Source: Raineya sp964654605
GTDB lineage: Bacteria; Bacteroidota; Bacteroidia; Cytophagales; Thermonemataceae
Reading direction: 5' to 3'
Assembly: GCA_964654605.1 (NCBI GenBank)
Contig: CAZZLW010000042.1
Coordinates: 72,645-136,644, forward strand
DNA: 64,000 nucleotides
Position 1 is the stretch's first letter; each line of letters opens with the position of its first letter. The position numbers and the translations under genes are program-made. The notes below the pieces were generated by a model. That model was not told where the DNA came from. It saw only the letters and a program-made list of their open reading frames with translations, and ran no database searches. Of this stretch, positions 44,371 to 53,317 are shown one piece after another.

Positions 44371-45771
44371 ATGAGAAAAACTAACACCCTTTGGCTATTT
44401 TTGTTTTGGATAAACAGTAGCTTTTTGCTTGCTCAAACAAGTATTGAAAGCATTTTCCCTCTGAAATGGAAAACTTATGTAGGGCAAACTACTTACAGAA
44501 CGAATATTTTACTACATCAGAATAAAATTTGGCTTGGCTCTAATGGTAATACTTTGGATAAAACCTCCCAAGATGAATTTGACGCAGTTTTTTCCATTGA
44601 TGCCCGAACAGGACAAGTCGTGCAAAAAATTCAGCCTTTAATTCCAAATGGTCAGAAAAAAGATTTAAGCGATTTAGACGTCAATGGCATTGCAATTGAT
44701 GAGAATAAACTTTATTTTGGCATTGATGAAGGTTATTTTTATGCCTACGACCTTTCACAAAATAAAATTTTGTGGCAATATAAAACCCCTTTTCTTGAAA
44801 ATATTGAAAACATTGGCAACGTAGAAGGTTGCCCTGTGGTGATAGACCTAAACCAAGACGACGAAAATGATGTTGTTTTTAGTGTAAGAGGTAGAGGTAT
44901 TGTGGCTCTGAATGGCAAAACGGGCAGTCCGCTGTGGGTGCAAATTCTGACCAATGATAACGGAGCGTTCCTGACAAGCCCCTTGTGTGTTGATGTAAAT
45001 GCCGATAATATTCCTGATGTTATCAGTGGTGGCTGGAATGCAACTTCTATCGAGCGGGAATCTTTGCTGTATGCCCTAAATGGTAAAAACGGCGAGATTA
45101 TCTGGAAATATACCTTGGGAACAGGCTTGAAAAGTTCGCCCATTTTGGTAGAAAAAGGTGAAAAGAAAGCAATTGTAGTGGCTTCTACCTACTCGGTAGT
45201 GCATTACATAGATTTACAAGGGAAACACTTATACGCTTTGGATTTGAATTTGCCCAGTGGGGCTATTTCGGGCTTGTATGCGGCAGTAACGCTCAGCCCC
45301 AACGAAACGCTTGCCATAGGCAGTTCTTGGTGGTCGGGAAATGATGACGGCTTATGGATAGCTCATCTGCAAAAAGCTGAAATTGAAAAGGAAAATCGCT
45401 ACGGATACCGAATTGTAAGCAACAAGGCTCAAACGTTCTTTCCCGCTAATCGTATAACAGCCTCGGCAGTGGTAGGGCAAATAAATAGCAAAAAATCTTG
45501 GCAAATTGCCGTTCCTACGGAAAAAGGAGAACTTTTGCTATATGACGAAAATACACGCAAACTAGAACGCTACAAAATACCCTCAGGTTCAGAATGTACG
45601 CCACTTCTTGCAGATATTGATGGCGATAAAAAATTGGAATTGCTCATTGCTTGCTACGACGGCTATTTGTATTGCTATGATTTGCCTTTCAAGAAAGCAA
45701 AAGTTTTTTCAGGACAATTCAGACAAGACAACCGCAACCGGGCAACCCTGAAACTCAACAAAAGCAAGTAA
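44371..45771 (+). CDS. Exported PQQ-like / FG-GAP beta-propeller protein
   Basis: The ATG at 44371 gives a 466-residue precursor with a signal peptide (MRKTNTLWLFLFWINSSFLLAQ). Tryptophan-docking-like repeats (YAYDLSQNKILWQYKTP, VALNGKTGSPLWVQI, LYALNGKNGEIIWKYTLG) alternate with calcium-loop motifs (VIDLNQDDENDVVFSV, CVDVNADNIPDVISGG, LADIDGDKKLELLIA). This supports a PQQ-like propeller with FG-GAP calcium loops. No catalytic domain is visible. Probably periplasmic or surface associated. Confidence 0.88.
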   Translation: MRKTNTLWLFLFWINSSFLLAQTSIESIFPLKWKTYVGQTTYRTNILLHQNKIWLGSNGNTLDKTSQDEFDAVFSIDARTGQVVQKIQPLIPNGQKKDLSDLDVNGIAIDENKLYFGIDEGYFYAYDLSQNKILWQYKTPFLENIENIGNVEGCPVVIDLNQDDENDVVFSVRGRGIVALNGKTGSPLWVQILTNDNGAFLTSPLCVDVNADNIPDVISGGWNATSIERESLLYALNGKNGEIIWKYTLGTGLKSSPILVEKGEKKAIVVASTYSVVHYIDLQGKHLYALDLNLPSGAISGLYAAVTLSPNETLAIGSSWWSGNDDGLWIAHLQKAEIEKENRYGYRIVSNKAQTFFPANRITASAVVGQINSKKSWQIAVPTEKGELLLYDENTRKLERYKIPSGSECTPLLADIDGDKKLELLIACYDGYLYCYDLPFKKAKVFSGQFRQDNRNRATLKLNKSK

Positions 45772-45903
45772 GCTAATAGCAGAAAACAAAAGCGAAACTT
45801 TTAGTTAGGAAAGATATGTAATTTTAAGTCTTAACCCTCAAACTTTTGGACATATAATCAGGCTGACAATGTTTTTTGTAGGAAAATTGACGATAGAAAA
45901 AAA

Positions 45904-46473
45904 ATGCACACCATTATACCCTTTGAGCGATGGCTGGAATACTACGACCCTGCAACCGACAGGAAAAGCCCTTTTTTTGGCAAAGAGTACAACTTTGATG
46001 TATATTCCGACACTATCTATGGCTATTACATAGACCCCGCTTGGGACTGCATTGGCTCACCTACCCTGTATATCAAAATTCTTTATGCAGATTACAAGCA
46101 AAGATTTGCTATTTTTGAATTTATTGGCGAATGGAACGACGCCATTGAAAACGATATAATGATACTCAAAACCAATATTATCAATCCTCTGCTCAAAAAA
46201 GGTATTCAAAAATTCATTCTCATAGGCGAAAACGTACTCAATTTTCACGGCTCCGATGATTGCTATTACGAAGAATGGCTGGAAGATGTAGAAGATGGCT
46301 GGATTGCCGCTATCAATTTTCGTGATTTTGTTTATGAAGAGTGGCAAAAATACCGAATAGATTGGTATATCAATTTTGGAGGAAATTTGGAAATTCCTGA
46401 TTGGAGAACCTATACCCCCCAACAACTCTACGAAAAAGTTAATAAAATTATTTCCTATCGCCTTTCAATGTAA
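45904..46473 (+). CDS. Conserved-looking hypothetical protein
   Basis: A 189-residue cytosolic protein, rich in Tyr, Trp and acidic residues (FERWLEYYDPATDRKSPFFG, DDCYYEEWLEDVEDGWIAAINFRDF). Predicted alternating strands and helices suggest a compact alpha/beta fold (KGIQKFILIGENVLNFHG). I have no family name. It stands alone, 132 bases after the propeller gene. Confidence 0.7.
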   Translation: MHTIIPFERWLEYYDPATDRKSPFFGKEYNFDVYSDTIYGYYIDPAWDCIGSPTLYIKILYADYKQRFAIFEFIGEWNDAIENDIMILKTNIINPLLKKGIQKFILIGENVLNFHGSDDCYYEEWLEDVEDGWIAAINFRDFVYEEWQKYRIDWYINFGGNLEIPDWRTYTPQQLYEKVNKIISYRLSM

Positions 46474-46537
46474 GATTTTACCAAAAAATATTTGCAAATT
46501 TCTTGCTTTTTTTTATTTTTGTACAAACTCTGTATAA

Positions 46538-46572
46538 CAAACTTGTTTCAAAAAACTATGAAAACAAGTTTG
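46538..46572. repeat. 11-bp stem inverted repeat
   Basis: CAAACTTGTTT (46538-46548) pairs perfectly with AAACAAGTTTG (46562-46572) across a 13-base loop. No T run follows, so it is a weak terminator at best. The next 110 bases hold several GTTTGAA/TTCAAAC words. Confidence 0.6.
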
Positions 46573-46685
46573 AAAAGTGTAAGGTTTGATGTTTGAAGGT
46601 TTGAACTTCAAACGCTTGAGCTTCCAAACAGATTTTCGTTCAAAACATTAAAAACTATACCTGTTGCTTTAATAATTCTGCCTAA

Positions 46686-48605
46686 ATGGTGTATTTTTTA
46701 TCTTTTTTTTGTGCTTTATTTTTTCTTTCTATAGCTAATGGGCAGGGTATTGAAGCTACTTTATCCCAAGCTACCGATAAGGAAAAAATTACTGCTTACG
46801 AAAATGAAGCCCAGAAACTGCGTGAGCAGAACCCTCCTTTGGCATTTTCTTATGCTCAAAAAGCCCTTGCTCTTTCCGAAAAAATCAAAGATACCGCCTC
46901 TATGGCTTTCAACAATACCCTTATTGGAGTTTTGTATAAAAATATGGGCGATTATGACAAAGCCATTATGCACTACACAAGGGCTATCCCGCTGAACGAA
47001 GCCGCCAAAAACCCACAGGGCAATGCGGGTATTTACAACAATCTGGCTTTTGTGTATCGTTTGCAAGGCAAATATTCTCTTTCTCTTTCCTACTATTTGA
47101 AGGCTTTGGAATTTTTTGAAAGCGACCCCAAATTTGCCAAGCAAAAAAGCAATGTACTTAATAACATTGGCAGTTTGTATCAAGACCAAAAAAGCTACGA
47201 AAAGGCTCTCGACTATTTCAACCAGTCTTTGGAAGTAGCTCGGCAAATTGGTGATACCCTTGGCATTGCTTTTGCCTACAACAATATGGGCGAAGTGTAT
47301 CTCAAACAAGAAAAATTTGCAGAAGCCAAGCAAAACTTTTTCATTTCTTTGATTTGGAAAAAGCAGAAAAATCATATTCGTAGCATTGCTTCGGGCTATG
47401 GTAACTTAGGATTGGTGTATCAGCAAGAAAACCGCTTAGATTCGGCTTTATACTACTTTCAGGAAAGTTTGAAAAACTATGAAAAAATTAAAGATTTGAA
47501 CGGACAAATAGATATTCTTTTGCGTTTGGGCGAGTTTTGGGATAAACAAAGCAGACACCCAAACGCCTACGAAAGTTACAAGAAAGCCCTGGAACTTTCT
47601 CTACAAATTGGTGCTAAACCTCTTACCCAACAAGCCTATAAGTTTCTTTCAGAACATTACGCCAAACAAAAAGATTTTCAAAAAGCCTTTGATTTCCGCT
47701 TGCAGTACGATAATATCAAGGACTCGCTGATGAATATGGAGCAAATTCGCAACATCAACGAAATGCAAGCCAAATATGACGACTACTCCAACAAAAAACA
47801 AATCGAACTTTTGCGTATCGAGAAAAAAGTTTTTGAACTGCAACACCGAGAAAACCAGAGAGAAAAATGGCTTCTTTTTGGAGGTATCGGAGTGCTTACG
47901 CTTTTGCTTGCAGGTGCTTTGTGGGCTTTTCGCCTTAAACAAAAAACAGCCCGAAAGTTAGGAGAAAAAAATGCTACAATTGCCAAATCATTAGACGAAA
48001 AAGAAATGCTTTTGAAGGAAATTCATCACAGGGTAAAAAATAACCTGCAAGTTATTTCCAGCCTTTTGCACCTGCAAGGGCATAAAGGAGGAAACCCCGA
48101 TGAAGTTATCAAGAAAAGCCAAGACCGCATACAAGCAATGGCGATTATTCACGAAAAACTCTATAAGTCTGAAAATTTACAATCTATCAGCCTTGCCGAA
48201 TACATTGAAAACCTAATGGCTTATTTTGAAAAAACCTACGGATTGCAAGAAAAAAATATCCGTGTAGAAATGCAAGTAGAGCCGATTTTCTTGGATATTG
48301 ATAAACTCATTCCTTGCGGGCTTATTCTCAACGAAATTATCACGAACAGCATTAAATACGCCTTCAACGAAGGGCAACAAGGCATTATCAGTATTTGGGC
48401 AAGCCTGAAAAACGGCATTTGTCAGCTTCAGCTCAAAGATAATGGCAAAGGCTTACCCGCTGATTTCAATCCACAAAAGAGCAAATCTTTGGGTTTGCGT
48501 TTAGTAGATGGGCTTGTCAAGCAAATCAAGGGTTCTTGGCAAGTGCATACCCAAGAAGGTACGAGTTTTTCTATTCAATTTGAACCAATGCTTAAAGTGG
48601 CATAA
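46686..48605 (+). CDS. TPR-containing sensor histidine kinase (HisKA_2 type)
   Basis: A 639-residue protein: signal peptide (MVYFLSFFCALFFLSIANGQ), about six to seven periplasmic TPRs (IYNNLAFVYRLQGKYSLSLS, VLNNIGSLYQDQKSYEKALD, AYNNMGEVYLKQEKFAEAKQ), one membrane segment (WLLFGGIGVLTLLLAGALWAF, about residue 400), then a cytosolic kinase. The phospho-acceptor is in EIHHRVKNNLQVISSL (His448 likely). The ATPase has the N box LILNEIITNSIKYAF, DNGKGLP and SKSLGLRLV. The partner is the LytTR regulator at 48818, originally about 65 bases downstream before a mobile repeat intervened. Confidence 0.94.
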   Translation: MVYFLSFFCALFFLSIANGQGIEATLSQATDKEKITAYENEAQKLREQNPPLAFSYAQKALALSEKIKDTASMAFNNTLIGVLYKNMGDYDKAIMHYTRAIPLNEAAKNPQGNAGIYNNLAFVYRLQGKYSLSLSYYLKALEFFESDPKFAKQKSNVLNNIGSLYQDQKSYEKALDYFNQSLEVARQIGDTLGIAFAYNNMGEVYLKQEKFAEAKQNFFISLIWKKQKNHIRSIASGYGNLGLVYQQENRLDSALYYFQESLKNYEKIKDLNGQIDILLRLGEFWDKQSRHPNAYESYKKALELSLQIGAKPLTQQAYKFLSEHYAKQKDFQKAFDFRLQYDNIKDSLMNMEQIRNINEMQAKYDDYSNKKQIELLRIEKKVFELQHRENQREKWLLFGGIGVLTLLLAGALWAFRLKQKTARKLGEKNATIAKSLDEKEMLLKEIHHRVKNNLQVISSLLHLQGHKGGNPDEVIKKSQDRIQAMAIIHEKLYKSENLQSISLAEYIENLMAYFEKTYGLQEKNIRVEMQVEPIFLDIDKLIPCGLILNEIITNSIKYAFNEGQQGIISIWASLKNGICQLQLKDNGKGLPADFNPQKSKSLGLRLVDGLVKQIKGSWQVHTQEGTSFSIQFEPMLKVA

Positions 48606-48670
48606 AGCAAATTGAGAAATAAAGGTTCAAGCTGTTAAGAATTTTCCAAGTTCAAAATTCAAAATTTATG

Positions 48671-48812
48671 GTAATTATTTACGTTCAAAAAGTTTAAATG
48701 TACAAGTGTTTGAGGTAAAAGTTTTACTCAGTCTAAAAGTCCAATGTTCTAAATCTTGTTTCCTGCCTCTTGTTTCCTGTTTCTATACTACAAATTAAAC
48801 CTAAACAATTAC
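48671..48812 (+). mobile_element. MITE-like element, copy C, inserted at a start codon
   Basis: A 142-bp element, left end GTAATTATTTACGTTC, right end CCTAAACAATTAC. It is flanked by AATTTATG (48663-48670) and GATTTATG (48813-48820), a 7-of-8 target duplication. The right copy contains the ATG of the response regulator gene, and the left copy contains the displaced ATG. Confidence 0.8.
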
Positions 48813-48817
48813 GATTT

Positions 48818-49561
48818 ATGAAAAAAGTGCTTGTTGTAGAAGATGAATTTTCTATTGCATTAGATTTAGAAACTTATCTCTTGCAGTGGCAATATGACGT
48901 AGTGGGAATAGCCAACGATTACGAAGAAGCTGTACAACTGCTTGAAACACATAAGCCTCATTTAGCACTTGTAGATATTACGCTCAAAGGCGATAAAACA
49001 GGGATTGACTTTGCCCATTATGCCTACAAATTTGCCAAAATTCCTATTATTTTTCTTTCTGCCCTTGCCGATGAAAAAACGCTTGACGAAGCGATGCAAG
49101 CTCGTCCCTTTGCCTATCTTACCAAACCTTTCAAAGAAGTGGATTTGAGAAACACACTCAAAATTGCCTCACAACAACACGATACTATCAAACTCGCATT
49201 TCTGGAGCAAAATGTTTCCGAAGGTCTGGATAACCATAAACTTTCTTGGGAAGATACTTTTTTCGTTAAAGACAAAGGTAAGTTACATTCTGTAAAGGTG
49301 AAAGAAATTCTTTGGGCTGAAGCTCTGGAAAACTATACCGTGATAGTTTTGCCTGAAAAAAAGATTGTAACCAATATGCTTCTGAAAGACTTTGAAGCCA
49401 AATTGCCCAAAGAACATTTCTTGCGGGTGCATAGGTCTTATCTGGTGAGTTTAGATAAAATTAAAAGAATGGAAGAGGGCTACCTGTTTATTACAGATGT
49501 ACCCATACACATTAGCAAAAATCATAAAGAAGAACTCTGGACTAAAATCAGAGTATTGTAG
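48818..49561 (+). CDS. LytTR family response regulator
   Basis: A 247-residue protein from ATG 48818 (MKKVLVVEDEFSIALDLE). Receiver domain with Asp53 in ALVDITLKG, the Ser/Thr in IFLSALADE and Lys in LTKPFKEV. The LytTR DNA-binding domain follows (VKVKEILWAEALENYTVIVL, FLRVHRSYLVSLDKIKRM). It is the likely partner of the upstream TPR kinase. An inserted repeat ends six bases before its start codon, so its leader and any promoter now come from that repeat. Confidence 0.95.
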   Translation: MKKVLVVEDEFSIALDLETYLLQWQYDVVGIANDYEEAVQLLETHKPHLALVDITLKGDKTGIDFAHYAYKFAKIPIIFLSALADEKTLDEAMQARPFAYLTKPFKEVDLRNTLKIASQQHDTIKLAFLEQNVSEGLDNHKLSWEDTFFVKDKGKLHSVKVKEILWAEALENYTVIVLPEKKIVTNMLLKDFEAKLPKEHFLRVHRSYLVSLDKIKRMEEGYLFITDVPIHISKNHKEELWTKIRVL

Positions 49562-49657
49562 TCGTCCCTTAAAAAGTCCGTTTAGAAAAAATTAAAGAAC
49601 AACAATAGAAATTTCCTTCCGAAAAAGTGAATTTTAAGATGTTTTTTTCGGGCTTAG

Positions 49658-49690
49658 AGCGATGATGTCGCTCTAAGCGACATCATCGCT
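49658..49690. repeat. Perfect 15-bp-arm palindrome
   Basis: AGCGATGATGTCGCT and AGCGACATCATCGCT are perfect inverted repeats with a CTA loop. One arm recurs at 43307-43322, so this is a dispersed REP-like element rather than a simple terminator. Confidence 0.85.
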
Positions 49691-49891
49691 TGCTACCTCT
49701 GTATGCGTATATCACAAGTTTTTTGTCATTTTGCTTAATTTTCTTGCAAATTTTTTTACGTTTTTTACAATTAGTATTCTGATTATCAAAATATTAGATA
49801 CTTTTCAAGGGAGGACTATTGTAGTCGTCCCTTACGGGCAAGCAATGATTTTTTTTGGACAGCACCATTAGGTTTAATTTTAAGATAAAAG

Positions 49892-50026
49892 GTAGTTATT
49901 TGCGTTCAAAAAGTTAAGTATCTGATGTTCAAACTTTAAGGGCTTTTTCTCTCATTTTTTCTTTCCGACATCTATTTTCTAAAATCCTATTTCCTGCCTC
50001 TTGTTTCCTGTTTCCTTACTGCAAAC
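49892..50026 (+). mobile_element. MITE-like element, copy D
   Basis: A 135-bp element, left end GTAGTTATTTGCGTTC, interior nearly identical to copy A, and right part CTTACTGCAAAC. Flanks GATAAAAG (49884-49891) and TATAAAAG (50027-50034) agree at 7 of 8 bases. The last about 15 bases of the family right end are missing. Confidence 0.7.
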
Positions 50027-50060
50027 TATAAAAGTATTTCAATAGCCCAAAATAAAAACA

Positions 50061-50103
50061 AAAAGCGATGAGGATATTTCTTTGCTACCCTTATCGCTTT
50101 TTT
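50061..50103 (-). terminator. Terminator after atpC
   Basis: AGCGATGAGG pairs with CCTTATCGCT (one G-U pair) around a 15-base loop, flanked by A and T runs. It lies 18 bases beyond the atpC stop on the minus strand. Confidence 0.78.
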
Positions 50104-50121
50104 ATATGATTGGCTTTTTTC

Positions 50122-50367
50122 TTATTTTTTCAAACCTTCTACCAGCACCAAAATTTTATTTTTCAATACTTCGGCTACTCCGCCCAAAACTTCAAGGCTT
50201 TGCTCGCCTTGGGCAGTTCTATATCTAATTTTTCCGCTTTCAAGTGTAGAAATGAGCGGGGCGTGGTCTTTCAAGACTTGAAAAGAACCTTTCTTGCCGG
50301 GCAAAGTAACTGCCGTAACTTCACCTGCAAAAAGTTTTTTATCGGGAGTAATGATTTCTAAATACAT
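50122..50367 (-). CDS. atpC: ATP synthase F1 epsilon subunit (short form)
   Basis: At 81 residues this is the short Bacteroidota form, containing only the N-terminal beta-sandwich: LEIITPDKKLFAGEVTAVTLPGKKGSFQVLKDHAPLIS (family block TPDKKLF and DHAPLIS). The C-terminal helical hairpin that inhibits ATPase in other bacteria is absent. It follows atpD in a two-gene unit, as is usual in this phylum. Confidence 0.95.
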   Translation of the reverse strand: MYLEIITPDKKLFAGEVTAVTLPGKKGSFQVLKDHAPLISTLESGKIRYRTAQGEQSLEVLGGVAEVLKNKILVLVEGLKK

Positions 50368-50385
50368 ATTTGAGTATAGAGTAAA

Positions 50386-50413
50386 GAGTATTGAGTATTG
50401 AGTATTGAGTATT
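50386..50413. repeat. Four tandem GAGTATT heptamers between atpD and atpC
   Basis: Four perfect copies of GAGTATT stand in the atpD-atpC spacer. A similar but different short array precedes purD at 9308-9343. Copy number may vary between strains. Confidence 0.85.
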
Positions 50414-50421
50414 GAGATTTT

Positions 50422-50450
50422 GGTTCGTAAAGTTTTTTGCTTTACGAACC
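50422..50450. promoter_or_regulatory. Hairpin within the atpDC transcript
   Basis: GGTTCGTAAAG and CTTTACGAACC form a perfect 11-bp stem with a TTTTTTG loop, 14 bases after the atpD stop on the minus strand. There is no T tract after it. It could stabilise or process the mRNA and set the atpD:atpC ratio (inference). Confidence 0.65.
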
Positions 50451-50463
50451 GAGTATGTATTTT

Positions 50464-51975
50464 TTAGGCTTTTTTCGCTTCTGCAAGGAGTTTTTCTCCT
50501 TTTGCAATAGCCTGCTCAATCGTACCAACAAGGTTGAAAGCGGCTTCGGGCAGGTGGTCAAGTTCTCCGTCCATAATCATATTAAAGCCCTTGATAGTAT
50601 CCTTGATATTTACAAACTCACCTTGCAAACCTGTAAATTGTTGTGCTACAAAGAATGGTTGTGAAAGGAAACGTTGCACGCGTCTTGCACGATTTACGGT
50701 GAGTTTATCTTCTTCCGATAGCTCGTCCATACCCAAAATAGCAATAATATCTTGCAATTCTTTGTAACGTTGAAGCGTTCTTTTCACTCTTTGGGCTGTA
50801 TTGTAATGTTCTGCTCCAAGCACTTGTGGCGTAAGAATACGTGAGGTAGAATCCAAAGGATCTACGGCAGGATAAATACCCAACTCGGCGATTTTACGAG
50901 AAAGTACGGTAGTTGCGTCCAAGTGAGCAAAAGTAGTAGCAGGAGCAGGGTCGGTAAGGTCATCGGCAGGTACATAAACAGCCTGTACCGAGGTAATAGA
51001 ACCACGTTTGGTAGAAGTGATACGCTCTTGCATAAAGCCCATTTCGGTAGCCAAAGTAGGCTGATACCCTACCGCCGAAGGCATACGTCCCAAGAGAGCC
51101 GACACCTCTGAACCCGCTTGTGTGAAACGGAAAATATTATCAATGAAGAACAGAATATCATTTCCTTTGCCTTGTCCATCGCCATCGCGGAAATACTCTG
51201 CAATCGCAAGACCTGAAAGGGCTACTCTGGCTCTTGCACCCGGAGGCTCGTTCATTTGTCCGAAAACAAGTGTAGCTTGGGATTTTTTGAGTTCTTCTAA
51301 ATCTACTTTGCTCAAATCCCAACCGCCTTGCTCCATAGAGTGCTTAAACTCTTTGCCATAGCGAATAATATCGGATTCAATAAATTCGCGTAGCAAGTCA
51401 TTTCCTTCACGCGTACGCTCTCCCACACCTGCGAATACAGAAAGCCCCGAATAGGCTTTAGCAATATTATTGATAAGTTCTTGGATAAGTACGGTTTTAC
51501 CTACCCCTGCACCACCAAAAAGCCCGATTTTACCCCCTTTTACATAAGGAGCAAGCAAATCAATCACCTTGATACCTGTGTAAAGCACTTCGGCAGAAGT
51601 AGCCAAATCTTCAAAGCGAGGAGGTTTGCTATGAATAGAACGCCCTTTACCACTGCTCACTTGGGGCAAGCCGTCAATGGCTTCACCTACTACGTTAAAC
51701 AATCTTCCCTTGATAGCATCGCCAATGGGCATAGAGATAGGGTGTCCTAAATCTACTACGTCCATACCTCTCTGCAAGCCATCGGTACTATCCATAGCGA
51801 TAGTACGCACTCGGTCTTCGCCAAGGTGCTGTTGGCACTCTAGTACAACCTTCTGACCATTGGGCTTGGTTACTTCCAAAGCGTTCAAAATTTCGGGTAA
51901 AGTAGAACCCTCCGTTGAAAAGCTAACATCAACAACAGGTCCGATAATTTGGGTAATTTTGCCTATATTTGCCAT
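50464..51975 (-). CDS. atpD: ATP synthase F1 beta subunit
   Basis: A full-length 503-residue catalytic subunit. Walker A GLFGGAGVGKTVLIQELI, Walker B region ILFFIDNIFRFTQAGSEVSALLGR, VYVPADDLTDPAPATTFAHLDATTVLSR and the DELSEED loop (GMDELSEEDKL) are all present. It makes ATP in the cytosolic F1 head. The other atp genes are not in this window, consistent with the split atp loci of Bacteroidota. Confidence 0.98.
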   Translation of the reverse strand: MANIGKITQIIGPVVDVSFSTEGSTLPEILNALEVTKPNGQKVVLECQQHLGEDRVRTIAMDSTDGLQRGMDVVDLGHPISMPIGDAIKGRLFNVVGEAIDGLPQVSSGKGRSIHSKPPRFEDLATSAEVLYTGIKVIDLLAPYVKGGKIGLFGGAGVGKTVLIQELINNIAKAYSGLSVFAGVGERTREGNDLLREFIESDIIRYGKEFKHSMEQGGWDLSKVDLEELKKSQATLVFGQMNEPPGARARVALSGLAIAEYFRDGDGQGKGNDILFFIDNIFRFTQAGSEVSALLGRMPSAVGYQPTLATEMGFMQERITSTKRGSITSVQAVYVPADDLTDPAPATTFAHLDATTVLSRKIAELGIYPAVDPLDSTSRILTPQVLGAEHYNTAQRVKRTLQRYKELQDIIAILGMDELSEEDKLTVNRARRVQRFLSQPFFVAQQFTGLQGEFVNIKDTIKGFNMIMDGELDHLPEAAFNLVGTIEQAIAKGEKLLAEAKKA

Positions 51976-52014
51976 TGTGTATGCAGAAATGAATTAAAAA
52001 CGTTGAATTGCCCG

Positions 52015-52045
52015 CAAATTTATACGGATTTTCTTATGATTGCAA
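52015..52045 (-). promoter_or_regulatory. Bacteroidota-type promoter of atpDC
   Basis: On the minus strand TTG (52045-52043), a 20-base spacer and TAAATTTG (52022-52015), 39 bases before the atpD start. Confidence 0.75.
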
Positions 52046-52176
52046 AAAACTTTTGAAAAAATCTTTGAAAGTCTAAATTTTGATGTTCAAGGTTTTACTT
52101 CTTGGTCTGATTGGCTACAAACCCAATAAGCCTATGAAAATCATTTATATCGGAGTATGATTCTTTGAAAATCAAT

Positions 52177-53316
52177 ATGTACAAAGCCGCTTTTGTAGCC
52201 GTTCTTAAACCCGCTGATGATATTCGGCTTTTTCAGAAAATTGCTCAAACTTTTTGGGAGAGTGGTTTTGAAATTTTCAACTTTGGCTCTCAAAGCAATT
52301 TAGAAGTAAAAAACAAAAATTCTAACATTCATTTTTACCCCATTTTCAAATTTTTTCGCAGTAGTTTTCAGCGTTTGTGGGCGGGCTTGCTGATTTTGAA
52401 ATACTTGTGGAAAGTAAAGCCACAAATATTGGTTTGTGGGGCAGTAGAGCTACTCCCCTTTTGTGTTTTGTACAAATTTTTTCAAAAATTATCAGGCAAA
52501 AAGTTACATCTAATTTACGATGTGCAAGAAAATTATTTTCTGAACGTCTTGCATACCGAAACTTACAAATCTTGGTGGGTGTTCAGAAAAGTATTAGCGT
52601 ATAGTATTCGGCTGGTTGAATGGCTTTGTGCCAGCCAAGTGGATACATTTTTTTTGGCAGAAAAATGCTATCAGTTGGAATTAAGTTTTGTAAAAAAACG
52701 CTGTTTAGTTTTAGAAAATAAAGTTTTGAAAATCAATTTTCAAGAAAAAAACGTGAGTAACCCTATTTTTTTGCTTTCAGGTACTATCGCCCCTGAATAT
52801 GGTCTTTGGAAAGCTATTGATTTTGCAGAGAAAGTTCATTGTTCATTCCCCCAAATCACTCTAAAAATAGCAGGCAGATGTAGTCGTAAAGAGGTTTTTA
52901 GCGAGCTTGTTGCTTTGCAAGAAAAAAAGCCGTTTTTGCAGTTAGAAATTTCTGAAAAAGCATTAAATTATGAAATTTTACAGAAAAATTTTGCAGAAAG
53001 TACATTTTGGCTGATGCCCTACCAAGTAAATCCTGCCTACCAAAATCGTATCCCTACGAAATTTTATGAAGCTATGGCTTGGCAAAAATGGATATTCGTG
53101 CAGAAAAATCCTGTTTGGGAAAATTTTTTCAAAGAATATGCCTACCCTTATGTGATTTGGATAGATTTTCAGAAACCCAAAACTTGGCAAGAAGCACTGG
53201 ATATTTCAAAAATTCTGCAAAAACCCTCTTACCAAAATCCGCAGATTTTTTGGGATAGCGAAAAAGAAAAGTTGCAAAAGTTTATTTCAACTTGGATTTC
53301 TTCAAATAGCGAATGA
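52177..53316 (+). CDS. Glycosyltransferase, GT4-like
   Basis: A 379-residue protein from ATG 52177 (a TTG at 52165 would add four residues). The N-terminal half has a Rossmann-like layout (HLIYDVQENYFLNVL, LVCGAVELLPF). The C-terminal half has FLLSGTIAPEYGLWKAIDFAEKV and the donor-site pattern NRIPTKFYEAMAWQKWIFV, which resembles the E-x7-E region of GT4 enzymes. It likely transfers a sugar to a surface glycan. The fold assignment is moderate and the substrate unknown. Confidence 0.8.
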   Translation: MYKAAFVAVLKPADDIRLFQKIAQTFWESGFEIFNFGSQSNLEVKNKNSNIHFYPIFKFFRSSFQRLWAGLLILKYLWKVKPQILVCGAVELLPFCVLYKFFQKLSGKKLHLIYDVQENYFLNVLHTETYKSWWVFRKVLAYSIRLVEWLCASQVDTFFLAEKCYQLELSFVKKRCLVLENKVLKINFQEKNVSNPIFLLSGTIAPEYGLWKAIDFAEKVHCSFPQITLKIAGRCSRKEVFSELVALQEKKPFLQLEISEKALNYEILQKNFAESTFWLMPYQVNPAYQNRIPTKFYEAMAWQKWIFVQKNPVWENFFKEYAYPYVIWIDFQKPKTWQEALDISKILQKPSYQNPQIFWDSEKEKLQKFISTWISSNSE

Positions 53317-53317
53317 G

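Larger units (their letters stand above)
49562..50060. other. Repeat-rich 500-base gene-free region
   Basis: This gap holds no convincing gene. It contains GTAGTCGTCCCTTA directly after the regulator stop and again at about 49820, where AAGGGAGGACTA and TAGTCGTCCCTT form a 12-bp stem with one mismatch. It also contains the long palindrome at 49658-49690 and mobile repeat copy D. It looks like a landing zone for small palindromic repeats. Confidence 0.75.
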
